Shown: positions 16,538-26,145, counted from the stretch's first letter. The stretch is 64,000 nt of DNA from Palsa-1392 sp963819975 (GCA_963819975.1 CAWFYE010000007.1:434001-498000), one strand, 5' to 3'. Made by a program: numbers and translations. The notes: generated from the sequence alone by a model not told the origin.

Positions 16538-18658
16538 ATGGTGTCTGAATCTGAGAATCTTCGGCTTGAGATTGGGCATGTGCTCTTTGTCGATCTGGTG
16601 GGCTATTCCAAACTTTTGATCGATGAGCAAAGGGAGCGGATGCGCCTGCTCACCGAAATCGTGCTGGCTACACCCCAGGTGGTCGAGACGACCAACGAAG
16701 ATCTCATCCGCCTCCCGACCGGTGATGGGATGGCTCTGGTCTTTTGGAACAGTCTGGAGGAACCGGTTCGTTGTGCGCGGCAGATGGCGCAAACATTAAG
16801 AGAGCATCCGGAAATCCAGGTGCGCATGGGCATTCATAGCGGCCCGGTGAGCAAAGTCACCGACCTGAATGAACGCACCAACATCGCCGGCGCGGGGATC
16901 AACCTCGCGCAGCGGGTGATGGATTGTGGCGATGCCGGCCACATCCTTCTTTCGCGGAATATGGCGGACCACCTCGAACAATACCGGCAATGGTCACCGC
17001 ATCTGCACAATCTGGGAGAGTGCGAAGTAAAGCACGGACTCAAACTTTCCATTACCAACCTGTTCGGAGACGATTTTGGAAACGCTGCTGCGCCGGGAAA
17101 ACTCGCTGCCGTGGTCGCACGACGCAAAGCGACTCGGCGCTTGCAGATCGGCTTGGCGATCGCAGCCCTTCTCATGCTCGGCGCCGGACTTTTTTACTTC
17201 CGTCCCAGATGGGACGGGAACTCTCGACAGACCGGAGCGCCCAAGCCATCTGCAAAATCGATCGCCGTGCTGCCTTTCGAAAACTTGAGCCACGATCCCG
17301 AAAACGCCTATTTCAGCGAGGGCATACAGGACGAAATCCTAACCCGCCTGGCCAAGATTGCCGACCTGAAGGTCATCTCACGCACCTCGACCGAGCGCTT
17401 CAAGAATTCACCTGACAACCTGCCCCAGATCGCGAAGCAGCTCGGGGTGGCAAACATCCTCGAGGGCAGCGTGCAGAAGCCGAGCGACCAGGTGCGCGTC
17501 AATGTGCAGCTTATTCACGCTGCTTCCGACACTCACCTTTGGGCCGAAACTTACGACCGCAAATTGACCGATGTGTTCGCGGTCGAGAGCGAGATCGCCA
17601 AGAGCGTCGCCGGGACACTAAAAGCCAAACTGACCGGTTCTGCCGCCCATGTGCTGGCCTCGCGTCCGACCGAAAACCCGGAAGCGCACGAGCTCTACAT
17701 GAAAGGGCGCCATTTCTGGAATAAGCGCACGACTGAAAATCTAAAGAAAGCGATCGATTATTTTGAGCAGGCGATCGGGAAGGATCCGGCTTACGCGCTC
17801 GCGTATTCCGGACTCGCTGACGCTCATGCGGTTTTTCCGTACTACGCCTCTACTCCGCCGAAAGATGATGCTCAAGAAGCGTTGATCGCTGCCCGCAAAG
17901 CGGTGGAACTCGATGGCAGCCTGTCAGAAGCGCACACCTCCCTGGCCAACGCCTTAGACTTGAACCTGCAGAATTCCGCATCTCTGCCGGAGTTTGAACG
18001 AGCGATCGAGCTCAACCCCAACTATGCCACGGCGCATCATTGGTACGGAGAAGCCCTCCAGAATGAAGGGCGTTTCGACGAGGGCGTCGCCGAACTGAAG
18101 CGAGCGAAGGACCTTGATCCACTGTCCCTCGTCATCAATTGCGTTCTCGGCTCGAGCCTGACGGTGGCAGGCCGGAATGACGAAGCAATCGAGCAATTGC
18201 GCAAAACGATCGAGATGGATCCCACCTTCGATCTTGCGCACTGGTTTCTGGGGCAAGCCTATGAGGAGAAAGGCCAGCTGGCAGAAGCGATCCCGCAGTA
18301 CGAGAAAGCGGTGCAACTCAGCCCCGACCCGGCTATCCAGGCGTCGCTTGCCCGGGCTTATGCCATGGCCGGAAAAAAAGAAGAGGCCCGCAAAATACTC
18401 GACAGCCTAACGATCAAGTCACGTCGGGTTTATGTCCCGGCCTACGCACTCGCTCTCATCCATCTGTCGTTAGGTGAGAAAGAGGAAGCCCTGCGGCTCT
18501 TGGAAAAGAGCTACGAGGATCAGGCACCCTTCGACACCGGCGTCTTCGGCCGCATGAAGATCGACCGAAGACTCGATCCGCTGCGCAGCGAGCCGCGTTT
18601 TCAAGCACTCGTCGGGAAGATGACGAACGACACCGCACCCGAAGCCTCGGTGCGGTGA
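16538..18658 (+). CDS. Class III adenylate/guanylate cyclase with TolB/FlgO-like and TPR domains
   Basis: 706 residues. Residues 1-180 form a class III nucleotide cyclase domain (VLFVDLVGYSKL with the first metal Asp, LPTGDGMALVF with the second). One membrane helix follows near 205-222. Next is an AVLPFENLSHDPENAYFSEGIQDEI domain typical of FlgO/TolB-N proteins linked to TPRs, then about eight TPR units to residue 690. The cyclase faces the cytoplasm and the TPR part probably the periplasm. Activity is not certain without checking all substrate residues. Confidence 0.85.
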   Translation: MVSESENLRLEIGHVLFVDLVGYSKLLIDEQRERMRLLTEIVLATPQVVETTNEDLIRLPTGDGMALVFWNSLEEPVRCARQMAQTLREHPEIQVRMGIHSGPVSKVTDLNERTNIAGAGINLAQRVMDCGDAGHILLSRNMADHLEQYRQWSPHLHNLGECEVKHGLKLSITNLFGDDFGNAAAPGKLAAVVARRKATRRLQIGLAIAALLMLGAGLFYFRPRWDGNSRQTGAPKPSAKSIAVLPFENLSHDPENAYFSEGIQDEILTRLAKIADLKVISRTSTERFKNSPDNLPQIAKQLGVANILEGSVQKPSDQVRVNVQLIHAASDTHLWAETYDRKLTDVFAVESEIAKSVAGTLKAKLTGSAAHVLASRPTENPEAHELYMKGRHFWNKRTTENLKKAIDYFEQAIGKDPAYALAYSGLADAHAVFPYYASTPPKDDAQEALIAARKAVELDGSLSEAHTSLANALDLNLQNSASLPEFERAIELNPNYATAHHWYGEALQNEGRFDEGVAELKRAKDLDPLSLVINCVLGSSLTVAGRNDEAIEQLRKTIEMDPTFDLAHWFLGQAYEEKGQLAEAIPQYEKAVQLSPDPAIQASLARAYAMAGKKEEARKILDSLTIKSRRVYVPAYALALIHLSLGEKEEALRLLEKSYEDQAPFDTGVFGRMKIDRRLDPLRSEPRFQALVGKMTNDTAPEASVR

Positions 18659-18713
18659 GGCATCGATTTTCGCGGCGAAATGGCCAGGAGTTGTCGGGGC
18701 GGCCAGGAGCCGA

Positions 18714-19163
18714 TCAGTCCAGCGCATTCATCGGCACAAAGCCATCGTAAATGCTAACCGGCGTCCCGCCACGCAGATCGAAGCTCTCGACCATGTCTTC
18801 GTCGGAGTTCAGCCCCGTCTTCGACTGGCGCAACTTACGAAAGATATTGTAATCCTGGCGGTTGCCGACATAGACTTGGTTATTGGCGGCATCGGGATAA
18901 ACCCACATGTTGGTTCCCTGCCGATTCACCTTCGTGAGCTTGCCTGCCGGCAGGCTTTGAATGTGGGCTTTCTGCGCGGCGGTCTTCGCGGGATAGGTCG
19001 TAAAACCTGCTTCGACCAGCATCGGCACTACTTGCGACGCTGTCCCTGTCGTGGCCGCGGTGCTCGTGCCCCCGCCGGTTGTTCCCGTTGTGTTGCACGC
19101 AGGGAGAAGAGCGGCCAGCGCAGCGGCGCAGACCACAAAGATGGCGATTTTAGCTTGTTTCAT
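18714..19163 (-). CDS. Small lipoprotein, paralogue A of a three-member family
   Basis: 149 residues with signal peptide and lipobox LPAC, then a Thr/Gly-rich linker. The core AGFTTYPAKTAAQKAHIQSL, LPAGKLTKV, WVYPDAANNQVYVG and YNIFRKLRQ is shared with the genes at 19438 and 46894. Function is unknown. AAAGGA precedes the ATG by about 7 nt. A variant DosR-like box lies 89 bp upstream. Confidence 0.78.
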   Translation of the reverse strand: MKQAKIAIFVVCAAALAALLPACNTTGTTGGGTSTAATTGTASQVVPMLVEAGFTTYPAKTAAQKAHIQSLPAGKLTKVNRQGTNMWVYPDAANNQVYVGNRQDYNIFRKLRQSKTGLNSDEDMVESFDLRGGTPVSIYDGFVPMNALD

Positions 19164-19251
19164 ATTTTTCCTTTCGAGATGCGGACGGTTTTATACTCTG
19201 GATTATTGGTGGATGGTTAGCAATTTCAAGCGGTGAGGCCGCGGCTGACTA

Positions 19252-19267
19252 TTGGACCTTAGACCTA
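19252..19267. promoter_or_regulatory. DosR-box-like palindrome, site 2 (variant)
   Basis: TTGGACCTTAGACCTA, a degenerate form retaining GGAC-N4 and a near GACC half. It lies 89 bp upstream of the lipoprotein at 18714-19163. The rest of the 274-bp gap to 19438 shows nothing I recognise. Confidence 0.5.
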
Positions 19268-19437
19268 TATGCGGGCCGATTACCAGCCTCAATTTGGGTG
19301 CGCCGACATTGCGAGTCCACGGTGCTGAAATCGTACGACCACTGTGCGACTACGAACCGATTCGTCAAACAGCCTTTTGACGGCGGCGGTGTGCCGGCAA
19401 TTCGCTGACCTGGATGGTGCAGCGGACACGGTTCCGA

Positions 19438-19890
19438 TCAATAGCCCGGTCCTGGATTGTCCGGGCTCAAAGCTTCGAAGGTCTCGACTGTAACGTGATC
19501 TGGTCCGGCCGTTTCTTCGACCCAGAACGGATCTCCAGCCTGCGGGTTGGTTCCCTGGCTGGAGCGGGTCGACTGTAACCCGTCTTTGTAGGCATTGAAC
19601 TGCGACTGGTTTCCAACCAGGATTTGGTCCTTCTTGGTCGTGGGATAAACGTAATAAAGTTTCCCCTTGTATTTCACGGCCGACACTTTGCTCGCAGCCA
19701 GCTTGCTTACTTGCTCTTGCTGTTTCGGGGTGGTTACGGTTCTGGCGCGGAAACCTGCGTCTGTGAGCAGCATTTCTTTTTGTGAGGTAGCGATTTCGGC
19801 TTTGTTTTCGCTGATGGTCTGGCAGCCCGCGACTAGAGAAGCGGTCGCAAGCAGGGTCAGGATGACGGCGTGATTTAGCATCTTTTTCAT
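19438..19890 (-). CDS. Small lipoprotein, paralogue B
   Basis: About 150 residues from the ATG at 19890, with lipobox VAGC. It shares with its paralogues AGFRARTVTTPKQQEQVSKL, the Lys/Val/Tyr strand (VKYKGKLYYVYP), ILVGNQSQFNAYKDGL. The open frame extends further upstream only by translating the palindrome at 19956-19971. Function unknown. Confidence 0.76.
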   Translation of the reverse strand: MKKMLNHAVILTLLATASLVAGCQTISENKAEIATSQKEMLLTDAGFRARTVTTPKQQEQVSKLAASKVSAVKYKGKLYYVYPTTKKDQILVGNQSQFNAYKDGLQSTRSSQGTNPQAGDPFWVEETAGPDHVTVETFEALSPDNPGPGY

Positions 19891-19955
19891 TGGATCTGTC
19901 TTGATTAATTGGCTCGGTGAATCCTGATAATCCAAAGCGGCGCACGTGTCGACTA

Positions 19956-19971
19956 TGGGACCTTGGTCCCA
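19956..19971. promoter_or_regulatory. DosR-box-like palindrome, site 3
   Basis: A perfect TGGGACCTTGGTCCCA, 66 bp upstream of the lipoprotein B start. It is identical over 16 bp to the sites at 16405 and 43861. Confidence 0.75.
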
Positions 19972-20056
19972 CATCCGCCTTCAAGGACGACCTCGAGTTT
20001 CTCGGTCGCAGTTTTAACTGTCCGGTCCCATCCTTTATTTGCTTTCTCGTCGATGA

Positions 20057-21697
20057 TCAGTGCGCGAAGCGCTTGCCCTGCAGATAGAGTTTTGCGATCC
20101 GCTTCATCTCGGCGATGGCCTCGGGATGCATGCAGATGGTTTCGTGCTTCGCGTCCACGATCTTTTCGGAGAGGGCATACGAGAGATGGGCACTCCAGTA
20201 CGGCACCACCGTGTCGCTGGTCTTTTCCAAGGGAGACTTCGGTTCCCCAGCCACCCCGATGATGGAGTGGCAGGGTGCCTGCATTTTCTGATTGCACATT
20301 GCGACCAGGAGCGGTTGACGCGGATCGAGCCCATAGATCACGTTCGGAATTTCGTTCTTCCCGAACCCGGCCAGGGCCATCCCCTCCTCCAACGTGGCTT
20401 TGCCGACCGTCTCGACAAGTGCGGTCGGGACTGTAACGAGCCGGGCTCCCATTCTGCCGAGAAAACCGCTGGCCAGCGGCGCACCAAGATGCGGGGTGGC
20501 AATATAAACGACCTCCCGGATCCGCGGATTCGCTTTGAAAATAAGCGCGCGCTTCAGGGGGGAGTCATCCGGAAGGGCAAGTATCCTGTTTGCCTTTTCC
20601 TTGAAGATCGCATCCACCAGGGCATCGCCCGTATCAATCACCTGCAAATGGGTGATCACCCCGCCGAGACTGTGGTTGATGATCATCATGTCCTTCATGT
20701 CGGGGTAGACCTGATACATTTGAGCAAGCGCCTGTCGGAGTTGCCAAGCCAGATACGCGATCGGATCGCCGGTCGGGTAGGCGAAAACCCAGAACTGAAA
20801 CCGGCCTCTCAATTCCGGATCGGCTTCGAACTGTGCCAGCGCCGTCAGCCACATCTGGGGCGACGACATCAGACCATGGATGAAAACGAGCGGGATCTTG
20901 TCCGGATCATACGGTTGGAGCAGGAAGATTCCCTCTGTTCTCTCGTATCGGCCGGGTCGAAACATGGCGAAAAATCCTTCTGGGCTGGGGGGCGGGTAAT
21001 AGCCAAACGGAGACGAGAGATCGGCCGCAAGCACGCGCGTCCTGCCCGCGACTTTGGCGGTTCGGCGATTAGCGGGATTGTAAAGAATCAAGCTGCCGGC
21101 GGTGGCTCCGGTAGAGGTCGACTCGAAATTCAAAACTGCCGTCACGGGCAGGGAAACACCCTTTTGCGGATAAAGTTTCGCGCGCGGGTCCGAAGGACGA
21201 TCCACTCCCACCACCACGCCGCCCAACCCAGCCGGAGGCGTCTTGGCGACGAGTGCCTGGTTCGCCAAAGCCGAAGGAAGGAGAATTTCCGTGAGTGCAT
21301 TGGGATTCCAGGTGTCTTTCCCGCGGGTGCTTCCCACCTCTATCTTGTAGACACCTCTTGGACTTTGAAGGGTGAGCGGGAGCGACAGACCCGCCGATTT
21401 CCAGGTGGCGGCAAATTGCGCGCTCGCCTGATTATAGGTCAGCCGGTCGGTCTCGGCGCCGCCCTTGCGATAGGTCTGCGAAGCCAGGTCCGCCGCGGCC
21501 GCCAGGAGGCCGAGGCGTTCGGGAGGCGCCTTGGCGGCGTCCGCCTGTTGCAGGAGGCGGGCGGCGGGATCGGCGCCGGCGGTGCCTCCCAATCTTGTGC
21601 CAGGAGTCGCGCATCCCGCGGCGAGAGCAAGGACCAGGCAGAGCGTGGAAAGGCCCCCGGCACGTAGAAGAGTGGAAGAATGATAGTTCATAGACAT
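20057..21697 (-). CDS. Lipoprotein alpha/beta hydrolase
   Basis: About 546 residues from ATG 21697, beginning a signal peptide with lipobox LAAGC. Residues 30-300 are a poorly conserved N-terminal region. The second half is an alpha/beta-hydrolase: VFIHGLMSSPQMW (oxyanion region), the nucleophile elbow INHSLGGVITH, IATPHLGAPLA, and a C-terminal DAKHETICMHPE with a candidate catalytic His. Probably a surface or periplasmic esterase/lipase-like enzyme; the substrate is unknown. It follows HdeD by 11 nt and is likely in one operon with it. The frame is open upstream into hdeD, but that part is not this protein. Confidence 0.82.
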   Translation of the reverse strand: MSMNYHSSTLLRAGGLSTLCLVLALAAGCATPGTRLGGTAGADPAARLLQQADAAKAPPERLGLLAAAADLASQTYRKGGAETDRLTYNQASAQFAATWKSAGLSLPLTLQSPRGVYKIEVGSTRGKDTWNPNALTEILLPSALANQALVAKTPPAGLGGVVVGVDRPSDPRAKLYPQKGVSLPVTAVLNFESTSTGATAGSLILYNPANRRTAKVAGRTRVLAADLSSPFGYYPPPSPEGFFAMFRPGRYERTEGIFLLQPYDPDKIPLVFIHGLMSSPQMWLTALAQFEADPELRGRFQFWVFAYPTGDPIAYLAWQLRQALAQMYQVYPDMKDMMIINHSLGGVITHLQVIDTGDALVDAIFKEKANRILALPDDSPLKRALIFKANPRIREVVYIATPHLGAPLASGFLGRMGARLVTVPTALVETVGKATLEEGMALAGFGKNEIPNVIYGLDPRQPLLVAMCNQKMQAPCHSIIGVAGEPKSPLEKTSDTVVPYWSAHLSYALSEKIVDAKHETICMHPEAIAEMKRIAKLYLQGKRFAH

Positions 21698-21708
21698 CCC
21701 CAATCGGA

Positions 21709-22263
21709 CTACCTTCGCTCGCGCGCCTGAATCGAGAGGAGCCGGAAAGCGAAGAAGAAGGCAAATGTTCCGCCGACGAGCTCGACGATGCCGATAATCC
21801 AAGGCAGCATGGCCACGCCGACCAGCGTATTGCAGAGAAGGAGGCCACCGAGCACGAGGCTGAGGACGCCGAGCAAGGCCATGCCTCCCCCAGCGCCACG
21901 GAACGCCGCGAGGAGATCGTTGAGGCCGATCAATACGCCAGCCAGGCCGATGAAGGTAATCAACAGTGACGGCACAAAGACCGCCGAAAACAAGGGATGA
22001 TCGAGCACCGCGAGGCCGGCGAGAATGCCGAGCACACTGTTGAAAATCAGCCAGCCGCGGTGCGCTTTCGTGTCGGGGTGAAAGATCGCGGTCAGAGAAA
22101 AGATCCCCTTGATCAACCAATACCAACCGAGCAGGCGCACGAGCAGGATCATCGCGCTTCCGGGAGAGGCCAACACCAGGATGCCGACAAAGATACTCAG
22201 GATGCTCTGGATCAGGACGAGCCACCACGGAACGGAAGAGAGGGATTTGGTAACGTTATTCAT
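21709..22263 (-). CDS. HdeD family (DUF308) membrane protein
   Basis: 184 residues made of six hydrophobic helices arranged as repeated DUF308 units (VLIQSILSIFVGILVLASPG, WYWLIKGIFSLTAIF, GWLIFNSVLGILAGL, LLGVLSLVLGGLLL). HdeD of E. coli contributes to acid resistance at high cell density; this relative may have a stress role, but no hdeA or hdeB is near. Confidence 0.85.
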   Translation of the reverse strand: MNNVTKSLSSVPWWLVLIQSILSIFVGILVLASPGSAMILLVRLLGWYWLIKGIFSLTAIFHPDTKAHRGWLIFNSVLGILAGLAVLDHPLFSAVFVPSLLITFIGLAGVLIGLNDLLAAFRGAGGGMALLGVLSLVLGGLLLCNTLVGVAMLPWIIGIVELVGGTFAFFFAFRLLSIQARERR

Positions 22264-22409
22264 AACAGGATCGCCTTTCGATGAGTTAAGGATTGGTCGG
22301 CAGTGTGATCCGCCGATGCTTTACTTCTATGGTTTGCAGCCAAGCTGCCGAAGAAAACCGAGGACTTTGTCCGAAGTCTTCTCCGAATTGGTTGGTTCGA
22401 TGGTGAAGT

Positions 22410-22440
22410 CGTGGTCCGTCTCGTCTGGAGGCGGCCCACG
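22410..22440 (-). terminator. GC-rich hairpin of the recurrent family, copy 1 (degenerate)
   Basis: Arms at 22410-22422 and 22428-22440 pair with two mismatches around a 5-nt loop. It begins 16 bp after the stop of the DUF1254 gene on this strand. It shares the flank GAAGTC and TTTCA with four other copies. No U-tract follows. Confidence 0.6.
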
Positions 22441-22455
22441 CGTTTCAGGATCGAA

Positions 22456-23883
22456 CTATTTTACCCGCACGATGCCCGGCGGCTTCCAAGTGCCCTCGCC
22501 GGGTGGCAAGATGGAAGGATCCTCGGTCTTCGGCCAGTAGAGGCGCATGACAAGATAAATGGTGTCGTCAGGCGCGGGCAGCCAATTCGCTTCCTTGTCG
22601 GCGCCGGGGCTCTCTTTCTGGATATAAAGGGTGAGCGAGCCGTCTTTGTTCTTCTTCATGTTCGGCAGCATCGGCGAGTTGATGAGATAGCGATTGATCG
22701 GGTTCTCGATCAGGAGCTGGCTCTTGCCGTCATACATCGTGACTGACCAAAAGGCGCTCACCGGCGGGAGCTGGCCGGCGGGGAACGTGAGGGTGTAGTT
22801 GTGCTTGCTCCCATCGAGCGTCTCGCCGTCAGCGTCCACGCGGCTCATGGGATAGGTGGCTTCGATCGCATCGTTGCCGTAGATGCCGCCCTGAGCGCCG
22901 GCAGCGCGCTTGAGCCAGTCGCCATTAAAGAAGGCGCGGTCACCGAAAAGCGAGCCGATTTTCCAGCCATTAACTGTCTTCTGACCCTTGGTGAGGTAGT
23001 TTTTGACCTTCGCTTCGCCAGTCTTCATACCTTCGACGGCTGCGGCTTTCTGCTCGGCCGAGAGCGTCTTGAAGTCGAAAGGCTTTCCTGCTTCGACGCC
23101 GAGGCGAGCCAGCTTCGCGCGGATTTCTTTCTCTTCGGGACCAGGGGGCGCAAATTGAAGAGCGAAGGCGAGATAGTCGAAGAAGCCTGTCTTTACCATG
23201 TCCTTGTTGATCTTTGGCCATTCGATCTCCGGTGCGGCGGAGGGCGCAGGCTTTTTGAGAAAGGCCGAGAGCGGCTGCACTTTGTAACCGGCCTGGATCT
23301 TCTCGACGTTCGGCATGTCTTCCGGATTGAAGAGTTGAGTGCGGAATCCCGCGACCGAGAACTGCGTCGTGGAATGAAACGCCTTCTTGATCCCGGCGGG
23401 CGTCTCCCCCTTCCAATCTGGTCCGGTGACCATGTAATGACCGGCTTCGTTGCCGGTGCTGCGACTGCCGATATAACCGTAGTTGAAGGTGTTGCCGTCT
23501 TCGAGCTGCACTGCGTAGTAGCGTCCTTTTTCCACCTCTGGGACGGAGATGACCATTGGTTCCGAGCGCAGATCCATCCAGAGAAAGGAATAAGGCGTGT
23601 CACTGTTCGGTGTGACAATCGCAGTGTCTTTGTAGGTGAAGACACGGGCCTCGTTCTTGATTTGGTTAAAGGGCGCCTTGAATTCAGGGTTGCCCTTATC
23701 AATGGCGTACTCGTACATCACGGCGTAGTTCATCACGATCGGCAGGCCGTAGATGAAGCCCTCCTCGGCGATGGCTTTGGTTTCGACCGGAGTGAGGTCC
23801 GCGGCATGGATAGTAGTAAGAGCCATCGCGCTCCCGAGCGCGACCGCGAGGATGGATTTGGTTTTCATAGTTTTTGTTTTCAT
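22456..23883 (-). CDS. DUF1254/DUF1214 domain protein, paralogue 1
   Basis: 475 residues with a signal peptide (SILAVALGSAMALTTIHA). DUF1254 occupies the N-terminal half (PNSDTPYSFLWMDLRSEPMVISVP, ENGNTFNYGYIGSR-like), DUF1214 the C-terminal part (PPVSAFWSVTMYDGKSQLL, NRYLINSPMLP, LYIQKESPG). Probably periplasmic; no enzymatic function is established for the family. A second ATG 15 nt downstream is also possible. It lies 18 bp after a broken paralogue and is closest to the gene at 26146. Confidence 0.88.
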   Translation of the reverse strand: MKTKTMKTKSILAVALGSAMALTTIHAADLTPVETKAIAEEGFIYGLPIVMNYAVMYEYAIDKGNPEFKAPFNQIKNEARVFTYKDTAIVTPNSDTPYSFLWMDLRSEPMVISVPEVEKGRYYAVQLEDGNTFNYGYIGSRSTGNEAGHYMVTGPDWKGETPAGIKKAFHSTTQFSVAGFRTQLFNPEDMPNVEKIQAGYKVQPLSAFLKKPAPSAAPEIEWPKINKDMVKTGFFDYLAFALQFAPPGPEEKEIRAKLARLGVEAGKPFDFKTLSAEQKAAAVEGMKTGEAKVKNYLTKGQKTVNGWKIGSLFGDRAFFNGDWLKRAAGAQGGIYGNDAIEATYPMSRVDADGETLDGSKHNYTLTFPAGQLPPVSAFWSVTMYDGKSQLLIENPINRYLINSPMLPNMKKNKDGSLTLYIQKESPGADKEANWLPAPDDTIYLVMRLYWPKTEDPSILPPGEGTWKPPGIVRVK

Positions 23884-23901
23884 AGGCTGCCTTCGCTTGT
23901 T

Positions 23902-24294
23902 TCACTTCACCAGCTCGATCTCGCTGGGTCTCCAGTAGTAGCGCTTCTTCTCGATCGCCGGCAAGGAAACCACGATCGGCTCGGCGCGCAGATCCAGGCC
24001 CATCCAGGAATAGGGCGTGTCAGAATTGGCTGTCTGCACCGCAGTATCGGCCGGCGTATAGACCTTGTGGATGTTCTTGATATGATTCCAAGGTGCCATG
24101 AACTCAGGATTTTCCTTGTCCACCTAGTAGGCATACTGGATGCGGTAGTTGTCCACCAGCGGGTAGCCGTAGGTGTAGGCTTCCTTGGCGATGGCGCGGG
24201 CTTCTTCGGGAGTAACGTCGGCCGCTTTGCCGTGAAGCGAGAAAGCGAGCGAGGCGGTCAGGGCAACGAGCGTCCTGATGTTGGGTATTCTCAT
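23902..24294 (-). pseudogene. DUF1254 remnant with an in-frame stop and an internal deletion
   Basis: From ATG 24294 a signal peptide and a DUF1254 N-terminus read clearly (EEARAIAKEAYTYGYPLVDN), until a TAG replaces the residue between QYAY and VDKENPEF. The frame then continues through NSDTPYSWMGLDLRAEPIVVS and jumps from KKRYY directly to WRPSEIELVK, the exact C-terminus of the gene at 24422. About 300 residues of the middle are missing. A recombination between tandem paralogues plus a nonsense change would explain this. Confidence 0.88.
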
Positions 24295-24371
24295 GCGGTT
24301 TGGTGGGTTGGTTTTTAGGATTGTGAGGGCGCGATCAATATCAAGGAATGGCTTGGCCTCGTTCGTGAAGT

Positions 24372-24402
24372 CGCGGGCCGCCTCGCGAAGAGACGGCCCG
24401 CG
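24372..24402 (-). terminator. GC-rich hairpin of the recurrent family, copy 2
   Basis: CGCGGGCCG (24372-24380) pairs perfectly with CGGCCCGCG (24394-24402), with an inner CTC/GAG. It starts 20 bp after the stop of the DUF1254 gene at 24422. The sequence between stop and hairpin is nearly the same as at 26127-26156. Confidence 0.7.
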
Positions 24403-24421
24403 CGTTTCACGAGCGTGTTAG

Positions 24422-26047
24422 CTACTTCACCAGCTCGATCTCGCTGGGGCGCCAGGTCTTCGTGAAGAAGGACTCGAGCGGGCTGTAGAGGCGCAGGATG
24501 GTGAACCAGCCTTTGCCGGGCATCGTCTGGATCCAATTGCCGCGCTCCACGCCTTTCGGTTGCTCAGGGCTGAAATATACGGTGGTGGAACCATCAGCCG
24601 CGGCGACGGCGGCGGGAGACGGGTAAGTCTGGCTGCCGGCGCGCGGGTATTTCTGCGGGGTGGCGAGCATCGAGCGCGACTGGTTGTCATAGACGGTGAC
24701 CGACCAGAACGCGGCGGCGGGGATATCCTTCGGCAGCACGACCTTGTAGGTTTTGGCGCCGTCATAGGCATTACCCTCGGAGTCAAGGAAGCCCATCAGA
24801 TACTGCGAGCCGACCTTGGGAAGGCGCATGATCATTCCGGGGGAGTCCAGGGTGTAGCCGAAATAGAAGGCCGTGCGCGAATCGAGAGTACGGGCACCGG
24901 TGGGCGGGAAGGGCTTGAAGGTGCCTTCGCGGGTGATCTCCGGCGGCGGCGTTTCGAAATTGGCACCACCTTCCCACAGCATGCTGCCCCACATCGATTT
25001 CTCGTAGTAGGCCCAATCCGGGTGCATGGCGTTGTAGCGCCAGTTCAGGACCCGGCCGGTGGCGTTGCCAAACTTCGCGGCGTCGGTCAGGACGCGCTTG
25101 GTGTCGGCGTCCGGCTTGAAGGGCTTGCCCTTGACGATGCCGATGGCGGCGAGTTGGCCGGCGAGTTCGACATCGTAGCTGGTGGCAGGTTCCTGCTGGA
25201 CGTTCTCGTTGATCATTTCAAAAAACGAGTAATCGCTCGGCGGGATGGTGTTGAAGGCCTTGCCGCTGCACTCGACGAACTTGGTTTCGGGAACCGCCGG
25301 GTTCTGTTCGAGCCGCACACCGCCTTCCAGAGCGGTGGCGATGCTGGTGCCGTAGCCACCCGGTGTGTACGGATAGATCTTCATCGTCTTTTTGACCATC
25401 TCGACGGCCGGTTTCGGGCTGTTGTCCACCAGATAGGCGCGCGCGGCGTAGAGGACGCGGTTGGTCTTCGAATGAGCGACGCTGAATCCGCTGTCCGGCA
25501 GCACGCCGTCGTAGCCGGGAGGCACGATCAGGTATTTTCCGCCTTCCCCGCGGTCCGGTCCCGGGAAGCCGATATCGATGATCCATGAGAACCACATGTC
25601 ATTGATGGTTCCCATGCTCTTGGGCGGCTGCTCGATCACCATCGGCCCCTTAGAAAGATCGACGACCGATAGATAATAGACAGTGTCAGCATTGGCGGTC
25701 AGGAAGAGTGAACTCGAGTCCATCAGTTCCGAGAAAATCGCGACCGTGTTGTCTGCCACACCGACGCTCTGGAAGCCTTTCTGGATCGCGTAAGCCGAGG
25801 CACCGCGGAAGCTGTTGTTATAGACGTTGAGGCCGTTGGTGAAGGTGAGGACTTCCTGAACCGTCTTGGCAGTTTCCGGAGTCGGTGCGCCGTCCTTGAA
25901 GGTGAGTTTGCCGAGACCGGTCTCGACGACGTCGGGGGTGACGATCGACGGCGGGATCGCGGAGTTGGATTGGGCGGATGCGTTAGCCAACGCCAGCGCG
26001 CTGAAAAGCCCGGCGGCGAGGATGTGCTTGGTTGGTTTTGTTTTCAT
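24422..26047 (-). CDS. DUF1254/DUF1214 domain protein, paralogue 2
   Basis: 541 residues from ATG 26047, which starts a signal peptide (HILAAGLFSALALANASA). The N-terminal DUF1254 part has NADTVYYLSVVDLSKGPMVIE; the C-terminal part has YKVVLPKDIPAAAFWSVTVYDNQSRSML and WIQTMPGKGWFTILRLYSPLE, a DUF1214 hallmark. It is of a different subgroup from the neighbours and closest to the fragment at 30200. Probably periplasmic, function unknown. Confidence 0.88.
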   Translation of the reverse strand: MKTKPTKHILAAGLFSALALANASAQSNSAIPPSIVTPDVVETGLGKLTFKDGAPTPETAKTVQEVLTFTNGLNVYNNSFRGASAYAIQKGFQSVGVADNTVAIFSELMDSSSLFLTANADTVYYLSVVDLSKGPMVIEQPPKSMGTINDMWFSWIIDIGFPGPDRGEGGKYLIVPPGYDGVLPDSGFSVAHSKTNRVLYAARAYLVDNSPKPAVEMVKKTMKIYPYTPGGYGTSIATALEGGVRLEQNPAVPETKFVECSGKAFNTIPPSDYSFFEMINENVQQEPATSYDVELAGQLAAIGIVKGKPFKPDADTKRVLTDAAKFGNATGRVLNWRYNAMHPDWAYYEKSMWGSMLWEGGANFETPPPEITREGTFKPFPPTGARTLDSRTAFYFGYTLDSPGMIMRLPKVGSQYLMGFLDSEGNAYDGAKTYKVVLPKDIPAAAFWSVTVYDNQSRSMLATPQKYPRAGSQTYPSPAAVAAADGSTTVYFSPEQPKGVERGNWIQTMPGKGWFTILRLYSPLESFFTKTWRPSEIELVK

Positions 26048-26096
26048 GAAGTTGGGTGGGTTGCTTTCAGTATTGGATTCATTCCACAGATGAAGT

Positions 26097-26126
26097 CGCG
26101 GGCCGCCTCGTGAGAGACGGCCCGCG
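26097..26126 (-). terminator. GC-rich hairpin of the recurrent family, copy 3
   Basis: CGCGGGCCG (26097-26105) and CGGCCCGCG (26118-26126) form a 9-bp stem. It lies 20 bp after the stop of the gene at 26146 and 50 bp before the start at 26047, so it may end one transcript or separate the two genes. Confidence 0.7.
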
Positions 26127-26145
26127 TGTTTCACGAGCGTGTTAG

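Noticed and set aside
20057..22228. An upstream extension of the alpha/beta hydrolase by 177 residues
   Set aside because: That part is hdeD read in another frame, and the signal peptide with lipobox begins at 21697.
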